Shown one piece after another: positions 1 to 10,145 of a DNA stretch of 64,000 nt (position 1 is its first letter; each line of letters opens with the position of its first letter). Source of the DNA: Coprinus comatus (taxonomy: Eukaryota > Basidiomycota > Agaricomycetes > Agaricales > Agaricaceae); NCBI GenBank assembly GCA_034638255.1, contig JAWPGT010000050.1:101468-165467 (forward strand), read 5' to 3'. Below the pieces are notes generated by a model. The model saw nothing but the letters and a program-made list of their open reading frames with translations. It searched no databases and was not told the origin of the DNA. Position numbers and translations under genes: made by a program.

Positions 1-303
1 AAGAAGGTTGGCTTTTGAACGCCAAGAGGTAGTCCATAATAGCACCCAACACACGTAATGGAATCTAGAGTTTAAAGTTGTTGAGTCAATGATACAAACG
101 TACACAGGATTCGCATTTGCAGTGGTTTCTGATTCGAGCAGGAGCAAGTAGATTCGCAGAAGGGATGAAAATAGTATTAATGGTGATATAAGAACGAAGA
201 CAGGGTCAAGCAGTAGTTTTCTTACTCTTGAGATAGCTTATTGTTTGTTCAGCACTACAATCGAAGGCCATATTAGCAAAGTAAACACACACAAAAATGA
301 AAA
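1..303. other. No gene seen; downstream of bL28m gene
   Basis: This stretch follows the stop codon of the minus-strand ribosomal protein gene. It has no reading frame with recognisable similarity and no clear repeat. It probably holds the 3' untranslated region of that gene and intergenic sequence. Confidence 0.4.
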
Positions 304-848
304 TCAAGAAGGGGAGACGCACGTAGGAAGTTCCGGCAACCCTAACTCCTCCTTAATCTGTTCTCTAAGACGTACTGCATCTTCCAACCGAGGACCACCT
401 CTCAGCTTGGTCACATTCTTCCAATAAGCAGCTCTAGCATTGTTCTTTCCCTCCTCCTTCTTCTCCCTAACCATCAACCTAAGCCTCATACCCTCATACC
501 CCAATAAATCCGCCCGCGTATTCTCCAAGTACTTATCAATTCCTCCTTGCTACAGAAATACAAAACACTTCCATTGAGAAAAAAGACAGAGAAACAAAAC
601 AAAAAAACACATACCTTCTTAATAGTCCTCAAAGCCCTAGTAGTCAACTTAACTCTCAAATCCTGACCCATAGTCTCCGAAAACAGCCGTTTCCTTTGAA
701 CATTGGGCAACCAAGTCCTACGCGTCTTATGTTTCGAGAACGGAACATTGTTTCCATACTGCTTCATCTTTCCATGAAACAATCCATACTGCGACCTTTT
801 AAAAGGCTGAGAAACAACTTCAGAGAACCACGCTAGACTTGGAAACAT
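304..848 (-). CDS. MRPL24: Mitochondrial large-subunit ribosomal protein bL28m
   Basis: Two exons, complement(join(304..549,615..848)), give 159 residues. The intron (550-614) has a GTATGT-type donor and a TGTAG acceptor and lies in phase 0. The first exon carries the L28 core: a Ser-Gln-Tyr-Gly-Leu-Phe-His-Gly-Lys segment near residue 18, then the K-T-R-R-T-W-L-P-N-V-Q motif typical of bL28, then a basic stretch ending in a double Lys at the splice site. The second exon is the longer C-terminal extension found in mitochondrial forms. The protein would act in the large subunit of the mitochondrial ribosome. Yeast calls the orthologue Mrpl24; the symbol follows that usage. The Met at 848 is chosen because the frame shows a short N-terminal segment that could serve mitochondrial targeting. 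Family assignment rests on the core motif read by eye. Confidence 0.85.
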
Positions 849-1058
849 TGTGTTGGAGTCTCCTGTCGTTGGTATATGCGCCTCTTTCTTTGACCTGAAA
901 GGGGTTCTTTTTGAGAAGGGAGAAAGAAAATGTTTGACGGAGTAGGCGTGCCCTCACGCGTCCTGAACCCGGCTCCGGGATCCGGACTCACGGTCCATTT
1001 TTGGCAAGTACCCTTCCGAGCTATCTGTTCCTATTTGCATTTTACCTGTAGCTCATAA

Positions 1059-1130
1059 AGCAGCATGGCGCAGTGGTAGCGCGCGGGGCCCATAACCCCG
1101 AGGTCACTCGATCGAAACGAGTTGCTGCTA
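1059..1130 (+). tRNA. Initiator tRNA-Met (CAT)
   Basis: A 72-nt cloverleaf without an intron. The acceptor stem pairs AGCAGCA (1059-1065) with TGCTGCT (1123-1129), discriminator A1130, so the first pair is A-U as in eukaryotic initiators. The anticodon CAT sits at 1091-1093 after the G-rich stem strand. The T loop reads ATCGAAA between CTCG and CGAG, with A at the positions where elongators have T-psi; this is the eukaryotic initiator hallmark. Positions 1084-1097 are the exact complement of the primer-binding site of Copia D elsewhere in the window. Confidence 0.96.
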
Positions 1131-1255
1131 TCAAGCCAAGCATCCATTTTACACCTCATTCATAGGGGATGATGAATCACCCTATTGAAGTCTCTAAAAT
1201 TTTTTCTTGCTGAAAAAAACTTTTACCCGACACAAAAAGCAAAGATATAAAAAGC

Positions 1256-1338
1256 AGGTCCTGCCAGGACTCGAACCTGGGTTTCAAGAAATCAGATGAA
1301 ATCAGAATCTTGAGTGATAACCTCTACACTACAGAACC
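1256..1338 (-). tRNA. tRNA-Gln (CTG) with short intron
   Basis: On the minus strand the acceptor stem GGTTCTG (1338-1332) pairs with CAGGACC (1263-1257, with G-T pairs), discriminator T. The T arm has the usual GGTTCGAGTCC loop. The anticodon stem is CAAGA/TCTTG and the anticodon CTG is at 1305-1303. About 11 extra nucleotides follow position 37, the normal place for a nuclear tRNA intron, giving 83 nt in all. The tRNA-Gln identity rests on the anticodon and the family-like body sequence. Confidence 0.93.
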
Positions 1339-1425
1339 ACATCGAGTGTATTAACTCTGTATTTCCAATACCAATAACTAATCTCAACGCAGAATTGAGA
1401 AGGCTATCCACCTGATTTAAATCAC

Positions 1426-1859
1426 TTATGAGGCCTACCAACACCAGAAAAAGAATAAGAATAATGTTAGATTAGGTCTGTTGATATGAGAAAGACAGTA
1501 GTAAAAATGACATACAGCTACAGCACAGCTTTGGCGAATGAGTTCCAAAGAAGATTCAATGTCACCCTCTTCACATTCCGAATTTATGCAACTGGTGACA
1601 GAATTTTTGAAAGTTATGGAATGGCATAGACAAGTATTGTCAGTTGGTTTACATCCACCTAGGTCGGCGGTAGTGAAACACTCCATTGCACACGCTATTT
1701 GGAAGAGAGGAAATGTTTTGTTAGACTCGATTTTACAGAGGTGATATAGATATATATATTCTTACATGGAGCTTGACGAACTCGAACTTTAGCTGCAGAT
1801 GCTACAGTAGAAGCAAAAGCAAGGAAAAGTGTTATAGAGAGAAGGGCGAACGTTTGCAT
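1426..1859 (-). CDS. Small secreted CFEM-domain protein
   Basis: Three exons, complement(join(1426..1434,1516..1694,1766..1859)), about 93 residues. Exon 1 encodes a signal peptide (Met at 1859, hydrophobic core, cleavage expected after an Ala-Ser-Ala). Exon 2 has the eight-cysteine CFEM pattern: Pro-Ser-Cys-Ala...Cys...Gly-Gly-Cys...Cys-Leu-Cys...Cys...Cys...Cys, with the diagnostic Asp before the third cysteine. The last exon is only Ala-Ser-stop; it is inferred from a CTAAC branch site and a GGTAG acceptor, and a slightly different C-terminus is possible. There is no C-terminal hydrophobic GPI signal. CFEM proteins are fungal extracellular or cell-surface proteins, some binding haem and some acting as effectors. 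Which role applies here cannot be read from the sequence. Confidence 0.78.
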
Positions 1860-2342
1860 TGATTCTGTAAGTGTGTACCGAGGATCACCGTTCTTCACTA
1901 AGATCGAGCACAGTGTTGAATGACAGGAAATGTTGTATTTGAAGGATTATTCTACTTACTCTCCTCTGTACTTAAATATCTGTATTGTAGTTACCATGTG
2001 CCTAATAAACGTCTACTCCTTGAGGTTCTATTCATCTGTTGTAAGGAGCTTCGGGGAACCTTCGCCTTCCCTGAAGCTAAAGCTATAGCCCATCCTAAAG
2101 TTGCTTCATTTCTTTCGCTTTAGTATAATTGTAAGTTGTAACACCCTATCTCAATGGTTAGTCAAACCTGTGTTGGGACAAAATCAATTTACATCTCCGA
2201 CTCTACTATGCTCGTGTTTGGTAGTAGCTTACTAGCACAATTCATCTTTTTATGTGTTATTTGTATCCAACAAGTTGGTCCTCGTGTTCGTGAATATTTA
2301 CTCGCGCTCGCGTTATTAATATTTAAGGCAACTACCAACGAA
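1860..2342. other. Intergenic: CFEM gene promoter side and amidase 3' side
   Basis: Short reading frames exist on both strands but none resembles a known family. The stretch should hold the promoter of the CFEM gene and the 3' untranslated region of the amidase gene. No repeat was seen. Confidence 0.35.
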
Positions 2343-4610
2343 TCACAATTTGACTTTGTTGTTTCCAAAGATCTTCAGCGCTCTATCAACAATCTCCGAC
2401 ATCGCAACTACAGCTTCTTCTTCTTGAGCCTGAGCTACAACTTGTATTGAGATAGGTGCATTCTTAAATGTTTCGGGGTCATCTTATAATGATAAAGTAA
2501 TCAGAACAATTAAGTTTTTCTAGCTAGTAAAAACAGACTTACAGAGTTCCCAGTTCTCTTTATCAGTAACTCCATGATAGGTTGATCTGGTTTGTTTAGC
2601 ATCAAGTGTTGGATCGACCTTGGATACCGGAACTACACAAGCCGGATAGTCCAGGATATTCCAAACAGTAGTATACGCTGCATTCCTTTCCAATTTTATC
2701 AAAATCGTCAGTACGCCAACTCATGGTCCTCTTGAAAGAGTTGGACACTTACTTATTCATTCCATGAGGAGGCGCAACAGTTGGAGCTATAGGGGCCAAA
2801 ATAGCATCTACTGGTCTACCAGTTTCAGTTGCACTGATAGTCTCCCTCCAATGATCCAAATAACTTTGACGTAATTCTCTTTGTTGGACATTGATCTGCC
2901 AATATTCGTATGCTGAGAGGTTAAGAGGTGGTGGCCTGTGCATGGCTTGTTCTGGTTCAACGTTTGGATCATACGATTCAAATTCCTTTTCGGCGGCAAG
3001 AGTCATTGTTCCAATTATAGGTTCACCAGAAAGTGAAGTTACTGCGAGGTAATCTTGTTTACCTACTGCTCCCCAAATGGAACGCGATAAAGAGTAAAGC
3101 TCTGGATGACGATGTGGTTTCCAGTCAATTACTATATTAATGAAGTTCTTGTCAGAATGCACAAGTTACAATAGGTTCTGTCATTTACCTTTATGCCCTG
3201 CACGAACCAATGCCTGCTTAACTGTTTCAAGGCCTCTCAAAACAGGCGGGTGAGGACGAACTACTTCGTCATCCCAAAGAACTGCAAAACACAACCGTTT
3301 TCCTCCCCCATGAGATTTAAGGTTATATTCATCATCCGACCACCTTTTACGAATAGTCAAAGGGTCATATAGCCAAGGCTCCTTTGATAAAACACTCTTC
3401 ATGAATGCTTTAATTCCTTCGAATGATGTAGATATTGGTCCTAGGACGGATACAATAGATATTTGACCCTCTAGTGAATTGACACATCCTGCGTATGGAA
3501 TTCGATTATACGAGGGGCGAAGTCCGTAGAGTCCAAGGAAGCCTGATGGTATGCGGATTGATCTTTTCTGAGTTCAATATCTGAAATGAATGTAGAACAA
3601 GATGTAGGCTTACCCTCCGATATCTGAGCCGACACCTAAAGGACTTCCCTTCATTGCTTGTGTGTATATCAGACTTCCATCCTACCTAGCGATGCCGTTA
3701 TACATACCAATCAAGGCTCCTTCGCCGCCGGAAGATCCACCAGAAGTTAGCGATCGATTGTAAGGATTCAATGTTCTTCCAAAGATGTGGTTATAGGTCT
3801 CAGGCCACTGTATGGCGTGTGAGATTAGTTTATAAAGAGCATGAATCTGCGTACCATAAGGGTTTGCGGAACATTGGTCTTCACAAAGAGGACAGCACCC
3901 AAAGACTCAAGAATGTCGACGAGAACGGCATTCTTCTCAACAGGCTTCCCAATCCAAGAAACATACCCTAAGACGGTGATCAGCTGAGTTCTCACGAACA
4001 CAATAGATATATCTATGTCCAACAAAACATACCCATTGTGGAGTCAATACCCTTGATACATATTTGGTCTTTCAAGGAGATTGGTAAACCTGAGAGACAC
4101 GTTAAAGCTATTACCAGTGATGTAGATCGTTTCCGAAGCTGCTTACCATGCAGCGGACCAATGACTGTGCCTGTTCTCTTATAGTGCTCGTCTAACTCTG
4201 CCGCTCGAGCCAACGCTCTGTCAAAAAATATCTCTGTCAAGCAATTAACCTTCAAAGAAAAAGCAGAATAGATTGTCGAGTTCGGAGTCAGTTGAACAAT
4301 CTAAATTAAAATCAACGGAATTACCTACCAATTGATGTGCAACAGTAGCCCTTTTTGCAAATGCAGTAATAACTTCGACAGCCGACCAATTCCCTTTCGC
4401 CAAATTTCCCAGAATAATATCCAAAAAACTTTCCGTTATAACGACCTCCCTCTGTGAAAGTAATCCGCAAGTCCTTGGAACTTCAGAAACATCCAATTGA
4501 TCTTTACTAGGAAGATTAGTGAGAATCCATTCCTTAGGTATCAAATCTAACTGGGATTGTTTCTTCGCTCTGGCAACATCTTGCCAGGGCGTTGAATTGA
4601 GTATCGACAT
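2343..4610 (-). CDS. Amidase (amidase-signature family, fungal acetamidase-like)
   Basis: Ten exons: complement(join(2343..2482,2543..2685,2753..3131,3189..3562,3614..3656,3708..3807,3855..3967,4033..4089,4147..4249,4329..4610)). All phases close and give 577 residues, normal for fungal amidases. The Ser-cisSer-Lys triad is visible: Lys about 135 in L-P-I-S-L-K-D, the cis Ser near 210-211 in the G-G-S-S-G-G-E-G segment, and the nucleophile Ser about 234 in D-I-G-G-S-I-R. The enzyme should hydrolyse a carboxylic amide to acid and ammonia, in nitrogen use or detoxification; the substrate is not predictable. One donor (after residue 94, GTAGGT) is less standard but gives the family's His-Gln-Leu-Val-Asn-Cys-Leu-Thr-Glu sequence. 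The gene looks intact. Confidence 0.9.
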
Positions 4611-4859
4611 GGTGTTTGTCAGGGGTAAGCAGTGGATTTCGGATAAGCGTCATGCTCACACGGAGCCCTTTGAACGCACGTGTGACTACTGGTAGTTCAG
4701 CGCTCAGCCTTCCAAGCTTGGACCCAGAGAAGTTCCCACTACTGAGTTCCCATGATTAGGAGGGAAAATCGCCTATAAATATATCATTTTTCAGTAACCT
4801 TCAGAACCACAGCGAATGTGAACATCTGAAGTCCAGGTTGCAACAAAGCTGCTAGTAAG

Positions 4860-5222
4860 ATGTTCAAATGCTCATTAAAAATGACTGTTCTTTGCGTAGA
4901 ATACTGCACATTGATAAGTGGCACACTGGCAATATTATATGCACATCTTCAATACATCGGAATGATGTCATCCGGGCCGATAATCCACCGGCGGTCCGCT
5001 GATCACTACCTTTTTCGAATTTTGGACGTGGCTTGTCAAACCATCATCGTCACCATATCTGTGAACACTGAATATGTTGTAGAAATTCTCCCTCAAGCTA
5101 TCAATGACCAATTAAACAAGTACCATTCGTCAGCAGCTATCATCACCCTCGCTTGTAATGTCTTCCGAGAATTAGCCTCTTTTCCTCTTGGGCGGCATAT
5201 TTTCGGTCCTGAATCACGCTAA
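4860..5222 (+). CDS. Hypothetical hydrophobic small protein (doubtful)
   Basis: A 120-codon single-exon frame with two or three hydrophobic segments. A TATA-like run lies at 4773-4782, about 80 bases before the ATG, which is the main support. I recognise no family and no signature residues. It lies between the divergent amidase gene and the first LPMO gene, so it could equally be chance coding potential in a promoter region. Confidence 0.25.
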   Translation: MFKCSLKMTVLCVEYCTLISGTLAILYAHLQYIGMMSSGPIIHRRSADHYLFRILDVACQTIIVTISVNTEYVVEILPQAINDQLNKYHSSAAIITLACNVFRELASFPLGRHIFGPESR

Positions 5223-5335
5223 ACTCTCGTCCACACTCAAATCCTCCGACAGTATTACCTTCTTTTGCCATGGATACACGGAAATGTGGAGGCATATCTG
5301 CTATCCACTCCATAGTCGGCAAATATTAATATTCT

Positions 5336-5343
5336 CTTATAAA
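5336..5343 (+). promoter_or_regulatory. TATA-like box of first AA9 gene
   Basis: A TATAAATG run lies about 40 bases upstream of the ATG at 5380, a usual place for a core promoter element in fungal secreted-enzyme genes. It was read by eye only. Confidence 0.4.
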
Positions 5344-5379
5344 TGCAACAATGTGCATTAGGGATACTAAATTCACAAA

Positions 5380-6503
5380 ATGCGATCCAGTACTCTTTTC
5401 TTCCTTGCCGCTGCCGCCGTCACAAAAGTCGCTGCTCATGGCTATGTACCTCTATTGAGAATCAACGGCCAAGATGTTGCAGGATGGAATATTGCTAAAG
5501 GTCCGTAGATATCGAAATTTCTCATCTGATTGACAACTGACTAGCTTCTCATATAGATCCATATACAACACCTCAGGTGCTCCAAGCCATTCTATACTCA
5601 TGTGATCTTCTAACTGACGAATTGGGTTCCTAGCCTTTGAGGGTTGTTCGAGGAACCAAGCTCGATAGCGGTTTCATTTCTGATCCAACTTCAACTGATA
5701 TTACTTGTTCCATTGGCAATCAAAAGTTACCCACCGGTCCAATCAGTGCCACTGTAGCAGCTGGAGGAACTGTACAAGTTCTTTGGAATACTTGGCCCAT
5801 TGGCCACTTTGGCCCTGTATTGAACTACATGGCTAAATGCCCGACTAGTGATTGCTCAACGTTCAAGGGCGATACTGGATCACCTTGGTTCAAGGTGCGA
5901 ATACCTACACTTTTTGATTAATTTATACTAAGGCGAAACTGCTAGATCCAACAAGACGTTTACAAGAATGGCGAATGGGCGTCTGATACTTTGGCAAAGA
6001 ATAACTTCACCTACAACGTCAGAGTTCCATCGAACATTGCTCCAGGATCATATGTACGAAATTTCCCAGCTCTCGGGACAAAATATTGATACATCTAATA
6101 TAGCTTCTTCGTCATGAGAACCTTGCTCTGCATGGGGCCTCCAATGCCGGAGGCGCTCAATTCTACCCTGGTATGTCTCTAAGCATATAACTTTCATTTT
6201 TATGCTAAATTTATCCATAGTCTGCATCCAATTGACTGTTACTGGCGGTGGGTCATTGAACCCCTCAGGGCTTAGTTTCCCTGGTGCCTACAAGGTAGAT
6301 GACCAAAACTTTGTGTCTTTATCATTCATTTCAGCTTACGCCACAACAGTCAACCGATCCTGGTATCCTCTTCAACGTCTACCAGGGAGATGCTGCCAAC
6401 CAGGTACGACTTTGAATCTCTTATACCGGCTGACTGACATCTCATCTCATGATTGTAGGCATATGTTGCCCCTGGCGGCCCTGTCTATGCCGGTCTGACT
6501 TAG
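5380..6503 (+). CDS. AA9 lytic polysaccharide monooxygenase, tandem copy 1
   Basis: Eight exons: join(5380..5500,5557..5576,5634..5894,5946..6053,6104..6170,6221..6294,6350..6403,6459..6503), 249 residues. A 19-residue signal peptide ends in Val-Ala-Ala; the next residue is the His that would form the copper histidine brace. A second conserved His lies in the Gly-His-Phe-Gly-Pro-Val-Leu-Asn-Tyr motif. The conserved Leu-Leu-Arg-His-Glu and Gln-Phe-Tyr-Pro motifs follow, the latter with the axial Tyr. There is no cellulose-binding module. The enzyme would be secreted and oxidatively cleave cellulose or related glucans with an electron donor and O2 or H2O2. The acceptor of exon 7 has two in-frame options; 6350 is preferred because it matches the neighbour. 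The start matches the paralogue. Confidence 0.93.
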
Positions 6504-6883
6504 TGTGGATAATCTGAGAACCATTACCTTTGCTTCGACAATATCAAATCGGAACCGCATAACTACTGATGGCATACCTATCTCTACTTTAAATGAATAC
6601 CCTTGTCTACATGAGGCCCTATCAAACTTCAAAACAATTGAGCCCGAGCGAGTAGCACTCAGCTGATAGACGTACGGTTCCGATAAATACCCCAGACAAA
6701 AACATTACTTCTATACGCGGTGAACCTTGGCAAAAATTGCGCTACCTATTTCCCCGCTTTCTATTTATTCGCCTATGCACAACAAATCGCGATGAAGTTC
6801 GGGTGATTTCAATTGAACGAGGATAAATAAATATCACAGACACGTTACCAGATGGTTTCTAACATTGTTTGTTCTGAAGAGCT

Positions 6884-8120
6884 ATGCGTCTATCTGCTTT
6901 ACTTATTCCTGCTGCCGTACTCATCAGTGAGGTTGCTGCTCACGGATACGTCCCGTGGATCAGAATCAATGGTCAGACCATTGCAGGATGGAATGTTAAC
7001 ACAGGTAATTTCAGTTTTGTTATACTCTACTCTCACTTTGTTGAAGAACGCACCTCTAGACGGTTACACGACCCCTCAGGTATGATATTGATATTATCTT
7101 CAGCTTAACATTATGATTACTCACTTGGATCTTGTTCAGCCCGTCCGAGTGGTCCGACCAACCAAGCCCGACAGCGGTTTCATCTCTGATCCAACGTCAG
7201 CCGATATTACTTGTTCAATCGGTAACAGCAAACTTCCATCTGTTGGTTTCTTCTTCAATATATTTCTTTCCGGATCTCCCTAAAACTTCTAATATTTTAG
7301 GCACCCATTACAGCTACGGTAGCCGCTGGGGGGACTGTACAAGTTCTTTGGAACACTTGGCCGATTGGTCATTATGGTCCAGTTCTTAATTATATGGCTA
7401 AATGTCAAAGCAGTGGATGTTCTAGCTGGAAGGGAAATTCTGGATCTCCTTGGTTCAAGGTTAATATTGTGCAATTATTCTCGTTGATCTCTCTGATAAT
7501 AAAAAATATATTTAGATCCAACAAAGTGTATATAACAATGGGGAATGGGCTTCTGACACACTCGCAAAGAGCAATTTCACTTACAATGTTAGGATTCCTT
7601 CTAATATTGCCCCGGGTGATTATGTACGTTTATATATATATGAAGGTTTTTGGTAGACAAGATATCAGTGGCTGACTCATACATCCTAAAGCTTCTCCGT
7701 CACGAGAACTTGGCCTTGCACGGCGCTTCTAATCTTGGTGGAGCACAATTCTACCCTGTTTGCATCCAATTGACAGGTAAGATAATCAGACTACTTATGA
7801 TCGTTTATGAATTCAAATCAATACTTTTTAATTAGTGACTGGTGGAGGTAGTTTGAACCCGTCCGGTTTGAGCTTCCCTGGTACATACAAGGTACTGCCG
7901 CCTAGATAATAATTTTCAATCATGGGGAACTTGAGATACTAATTGATGTGTGTTATTTTTAGGCTACTGATCCTGGTATTCTTTTCAACCCGTACCAAGG
8001 TGAAGCCGCAAATAAAGTGAGTCTTCTCGGAGCTCCGAAGATGGATGTTGACACTGATATATGGTGTTTTTCAAGGCATATGTAGCACCTGGTGGACCCG
8101 TTTATGCTGGCTTGACTTAA
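6884..8120 (+). CDS. AA9 lytic polysaccharide monooxygenase, tandem copy 2
   Basis: Nine exons: join(6884..7004,7060..7079,7140..7241,7301..7459,7516..7623,7692..7776,7836..7891,7963..8016,8076..8120), again 249 residues. The first two exons have exactly the same lengths as in copy 1. The signal peptide ends in Val-Ala-Ala before the brace His; the Gly-His-Tyr-Gly-Pro motif and the Gln-Phe-Tyr-Pro-Val-Cys motif are present. It has an extra intron (7242-7300) not found in copy 1, and one intron placed 18 nt further downstream than its counterpart. The role is as in copy 1. The 3' end of this gene is duplicated at 54328-54654. The gene is convergent with the receiver-like gene at 8326-9038. Confidence 0.93.
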
Positions 8121-8325
8121 CTACTAAGTACCATTTGAAACGTCCTCTTATTATTACAATTTTCCCGAGCCATTGCAGTATCAAGTTGTTCAATGAGAAA
8201 TAAATTACGTTGTACTTTGAATGAAAAGAGATGTTCAGATATATCAGATCCCACAGAAAATATCCCCTACTATATCCTTCCCAAGAACCAAGCTTCCCAA
8301 CAAAACAATACGATGCTGCAAACAT

Positions 8326-9038
8326 CTATTGTTTCTGAAAACCTTCCCATTTACTTCCGTCATCTTTGTCTGGTCCATCAATTAACCCTTTAATAAAGGC
8401 GTGACACACAACTGGACTGGTGGTCGATCCTGCCCGAGTATACATCTGGACATAAGCAGTGGACGTTATGTTACTAGCACCGCAATAAACCAGAATAGGA
8501 GAAGTAAAACCGAGACTGCGCAAGTAGCTCAGTGTCCAAGCTCCCGCATTCATAAATTCTCTTTGTCTTCTATCCTTTTCCCAACGAGCATTATCTGTTA
8601 CGAAACGAAGTTTGTGGACTGATTCTAGTTGTTTCAATTGTACTACAAATTACAAAGTCAGCTTGCAGCTATAATAAAGTGTTTCTTTTGGAGTGTACTA
8701 CCTTGATGCTCTTCGACCCAAACTCGGGCGACGGCAGTTGATGATATTTGTACAACGTTGATTCCAAGTTTTCGAGCAAATTCCACCTCTAACGAATTGT
8801 TTTGAGGATTATCGTCGATCCATACAATCATCGGGGCCAGTTCCTCTTCTACGACTGTGGTCATGGAGTTGAATTTGGACTTTCTCTGAGCTGTGTGTAG
8901 TATATTAGGTTAAAAATTGTGGCAATGTTAACCATCAATATGCTTACTTTCCTTCCGATACTTGTTTTTGATCCATGTATGAACTGCGCGCGCTGTTGCA
9001 AGGACAGTGCTTAGAATGGAGATAGGTTCGACAGGCAT
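8326..9038 (-). CDS. Receiver/TIR-like domain protein, copy 1 (N-terminal bundle deleted)
   Basis: Inferred exons complement(join(8326..8642,8702..8890,8948..9038)), 198 residues. It keeps the first 30 residues of the family, then an internal deletion of about 660 bp (relative to copies 2 and 3) removes the rest of the helical N-terminal region. The reading phase at the new splice donor (GTAAGC at 8947) still fits the next exon, so a short protein could be made. The remaining C-terminal part has the Ile-Val-Trp-Ile-Asp-Asp-Asn-Pro strand and alternating strands and helices resembling a response-regulator receiver or TIR-like Rossmannoid fold. It may be a functional short paralogue or a decayed copy; the sequence does not decide. 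Confidence 0.6.
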
Positions 9039-10145
9039 GGCATGTGTGCGGAACGGAAGGACAGATATGGAGTCGCGGTGAAGAAGTTCGCTGATATTGA
9101 GGTTGCTGGGAAAATGATAAAATGATAAAAACGTGATGAGACTCCTTCGCTGGGAAAGCTTGAGTTGAGCCGAGGTTATACCGAACGTCAACTGCTTAGA
9201 GTGCGGGAAGGAGTCTGGTGATGAGTCGTAATATAGCCAATATTGTTGAATACAAGCTTAGTGTCCGAGATGAATGTGGGATTGATTTAGTCCCGATCTC
9301 GAGGATGCTAATGTCAAACTAGGCGCTAGCAACCATGAGGCCCAAATGTCTCGCCTCGTATACGTATCTGTTTCTATAAACTTCTTTCGACACGAGGCTC
9401 AGTGCTTGCTAGTTTGATGTTTACAGGAAGGTAAAGAAAATTTAGTTTGGGGATGATATGAACACTGAAATTGCATTCCACATGTTACGCTGCATTTGAC
9501 TTCCAACTTGCCAGAAGGGCCGTCTAAATTTAATTTAAACGCCAAGATTCTTATCTCAGAGTAAATGAAAAGTCACTTTTTGACTCTCGACACCGTTAGT
9601 TTCTATGGAGAACATGAGGAAAGGGCTGCATGTTGCCGAAGATGAATACATAGCTTTTGTATTGGAGTGAACTTGAGGTGCACATACTGGTCATTCCTCA
9701 AATGAGATCTCCTCTAGTGCGCAGTGCGCAAAGGCTATAATCTTTTAATATCAATACCCCATGATTGATGATGTATCGAGGACCGAAGTATGCTGCACGA
9801 ACCTGGGACGAATCGAATTACAACCTTATGTAGTAGTAGGCGCTGGACAAATATACAGTATGTCTGTGTCTATTTTCCCATTGGTGATATACACCACGCC
9901 ATATATTAGGTAATGCACCGAAAGTTGAATGTTAACCTTGATGTTCGTAGTGCTCTATCCATAAACCACCCCTGCCTCTTTGCCTTTGGACAACTGCTTG
10001 AACAACCACAAATATTCTTGTTATGTCCAATTTATATCGTGTGGTGGGCCATTATTTTCTTCAATCAGAATAGATATCCTGACGTCCTCAAGTAGTTATA
10101 CTTTATTTGATTTTACGTCAAATGATTACTGACAGCAGGAACATC
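9039..10145. other. Intergenic; no gene seen
   Basis: The first 200 bases are the duplicated 5' flank of the receiver-like gene family (similar to 15672-15800 and 56267-56390). The rest is AT-rich with no convincing reading frame. It should contain the promoter of the DUF6535 gene that starts at 10146. Confidence 0.4.

Noticed and set aside
2154..2450. Plus-strand hydrophobic frame of 98 codons
   Set aside because: It overlaps the last exon of the amidase on the other strand and resembles nothing known.
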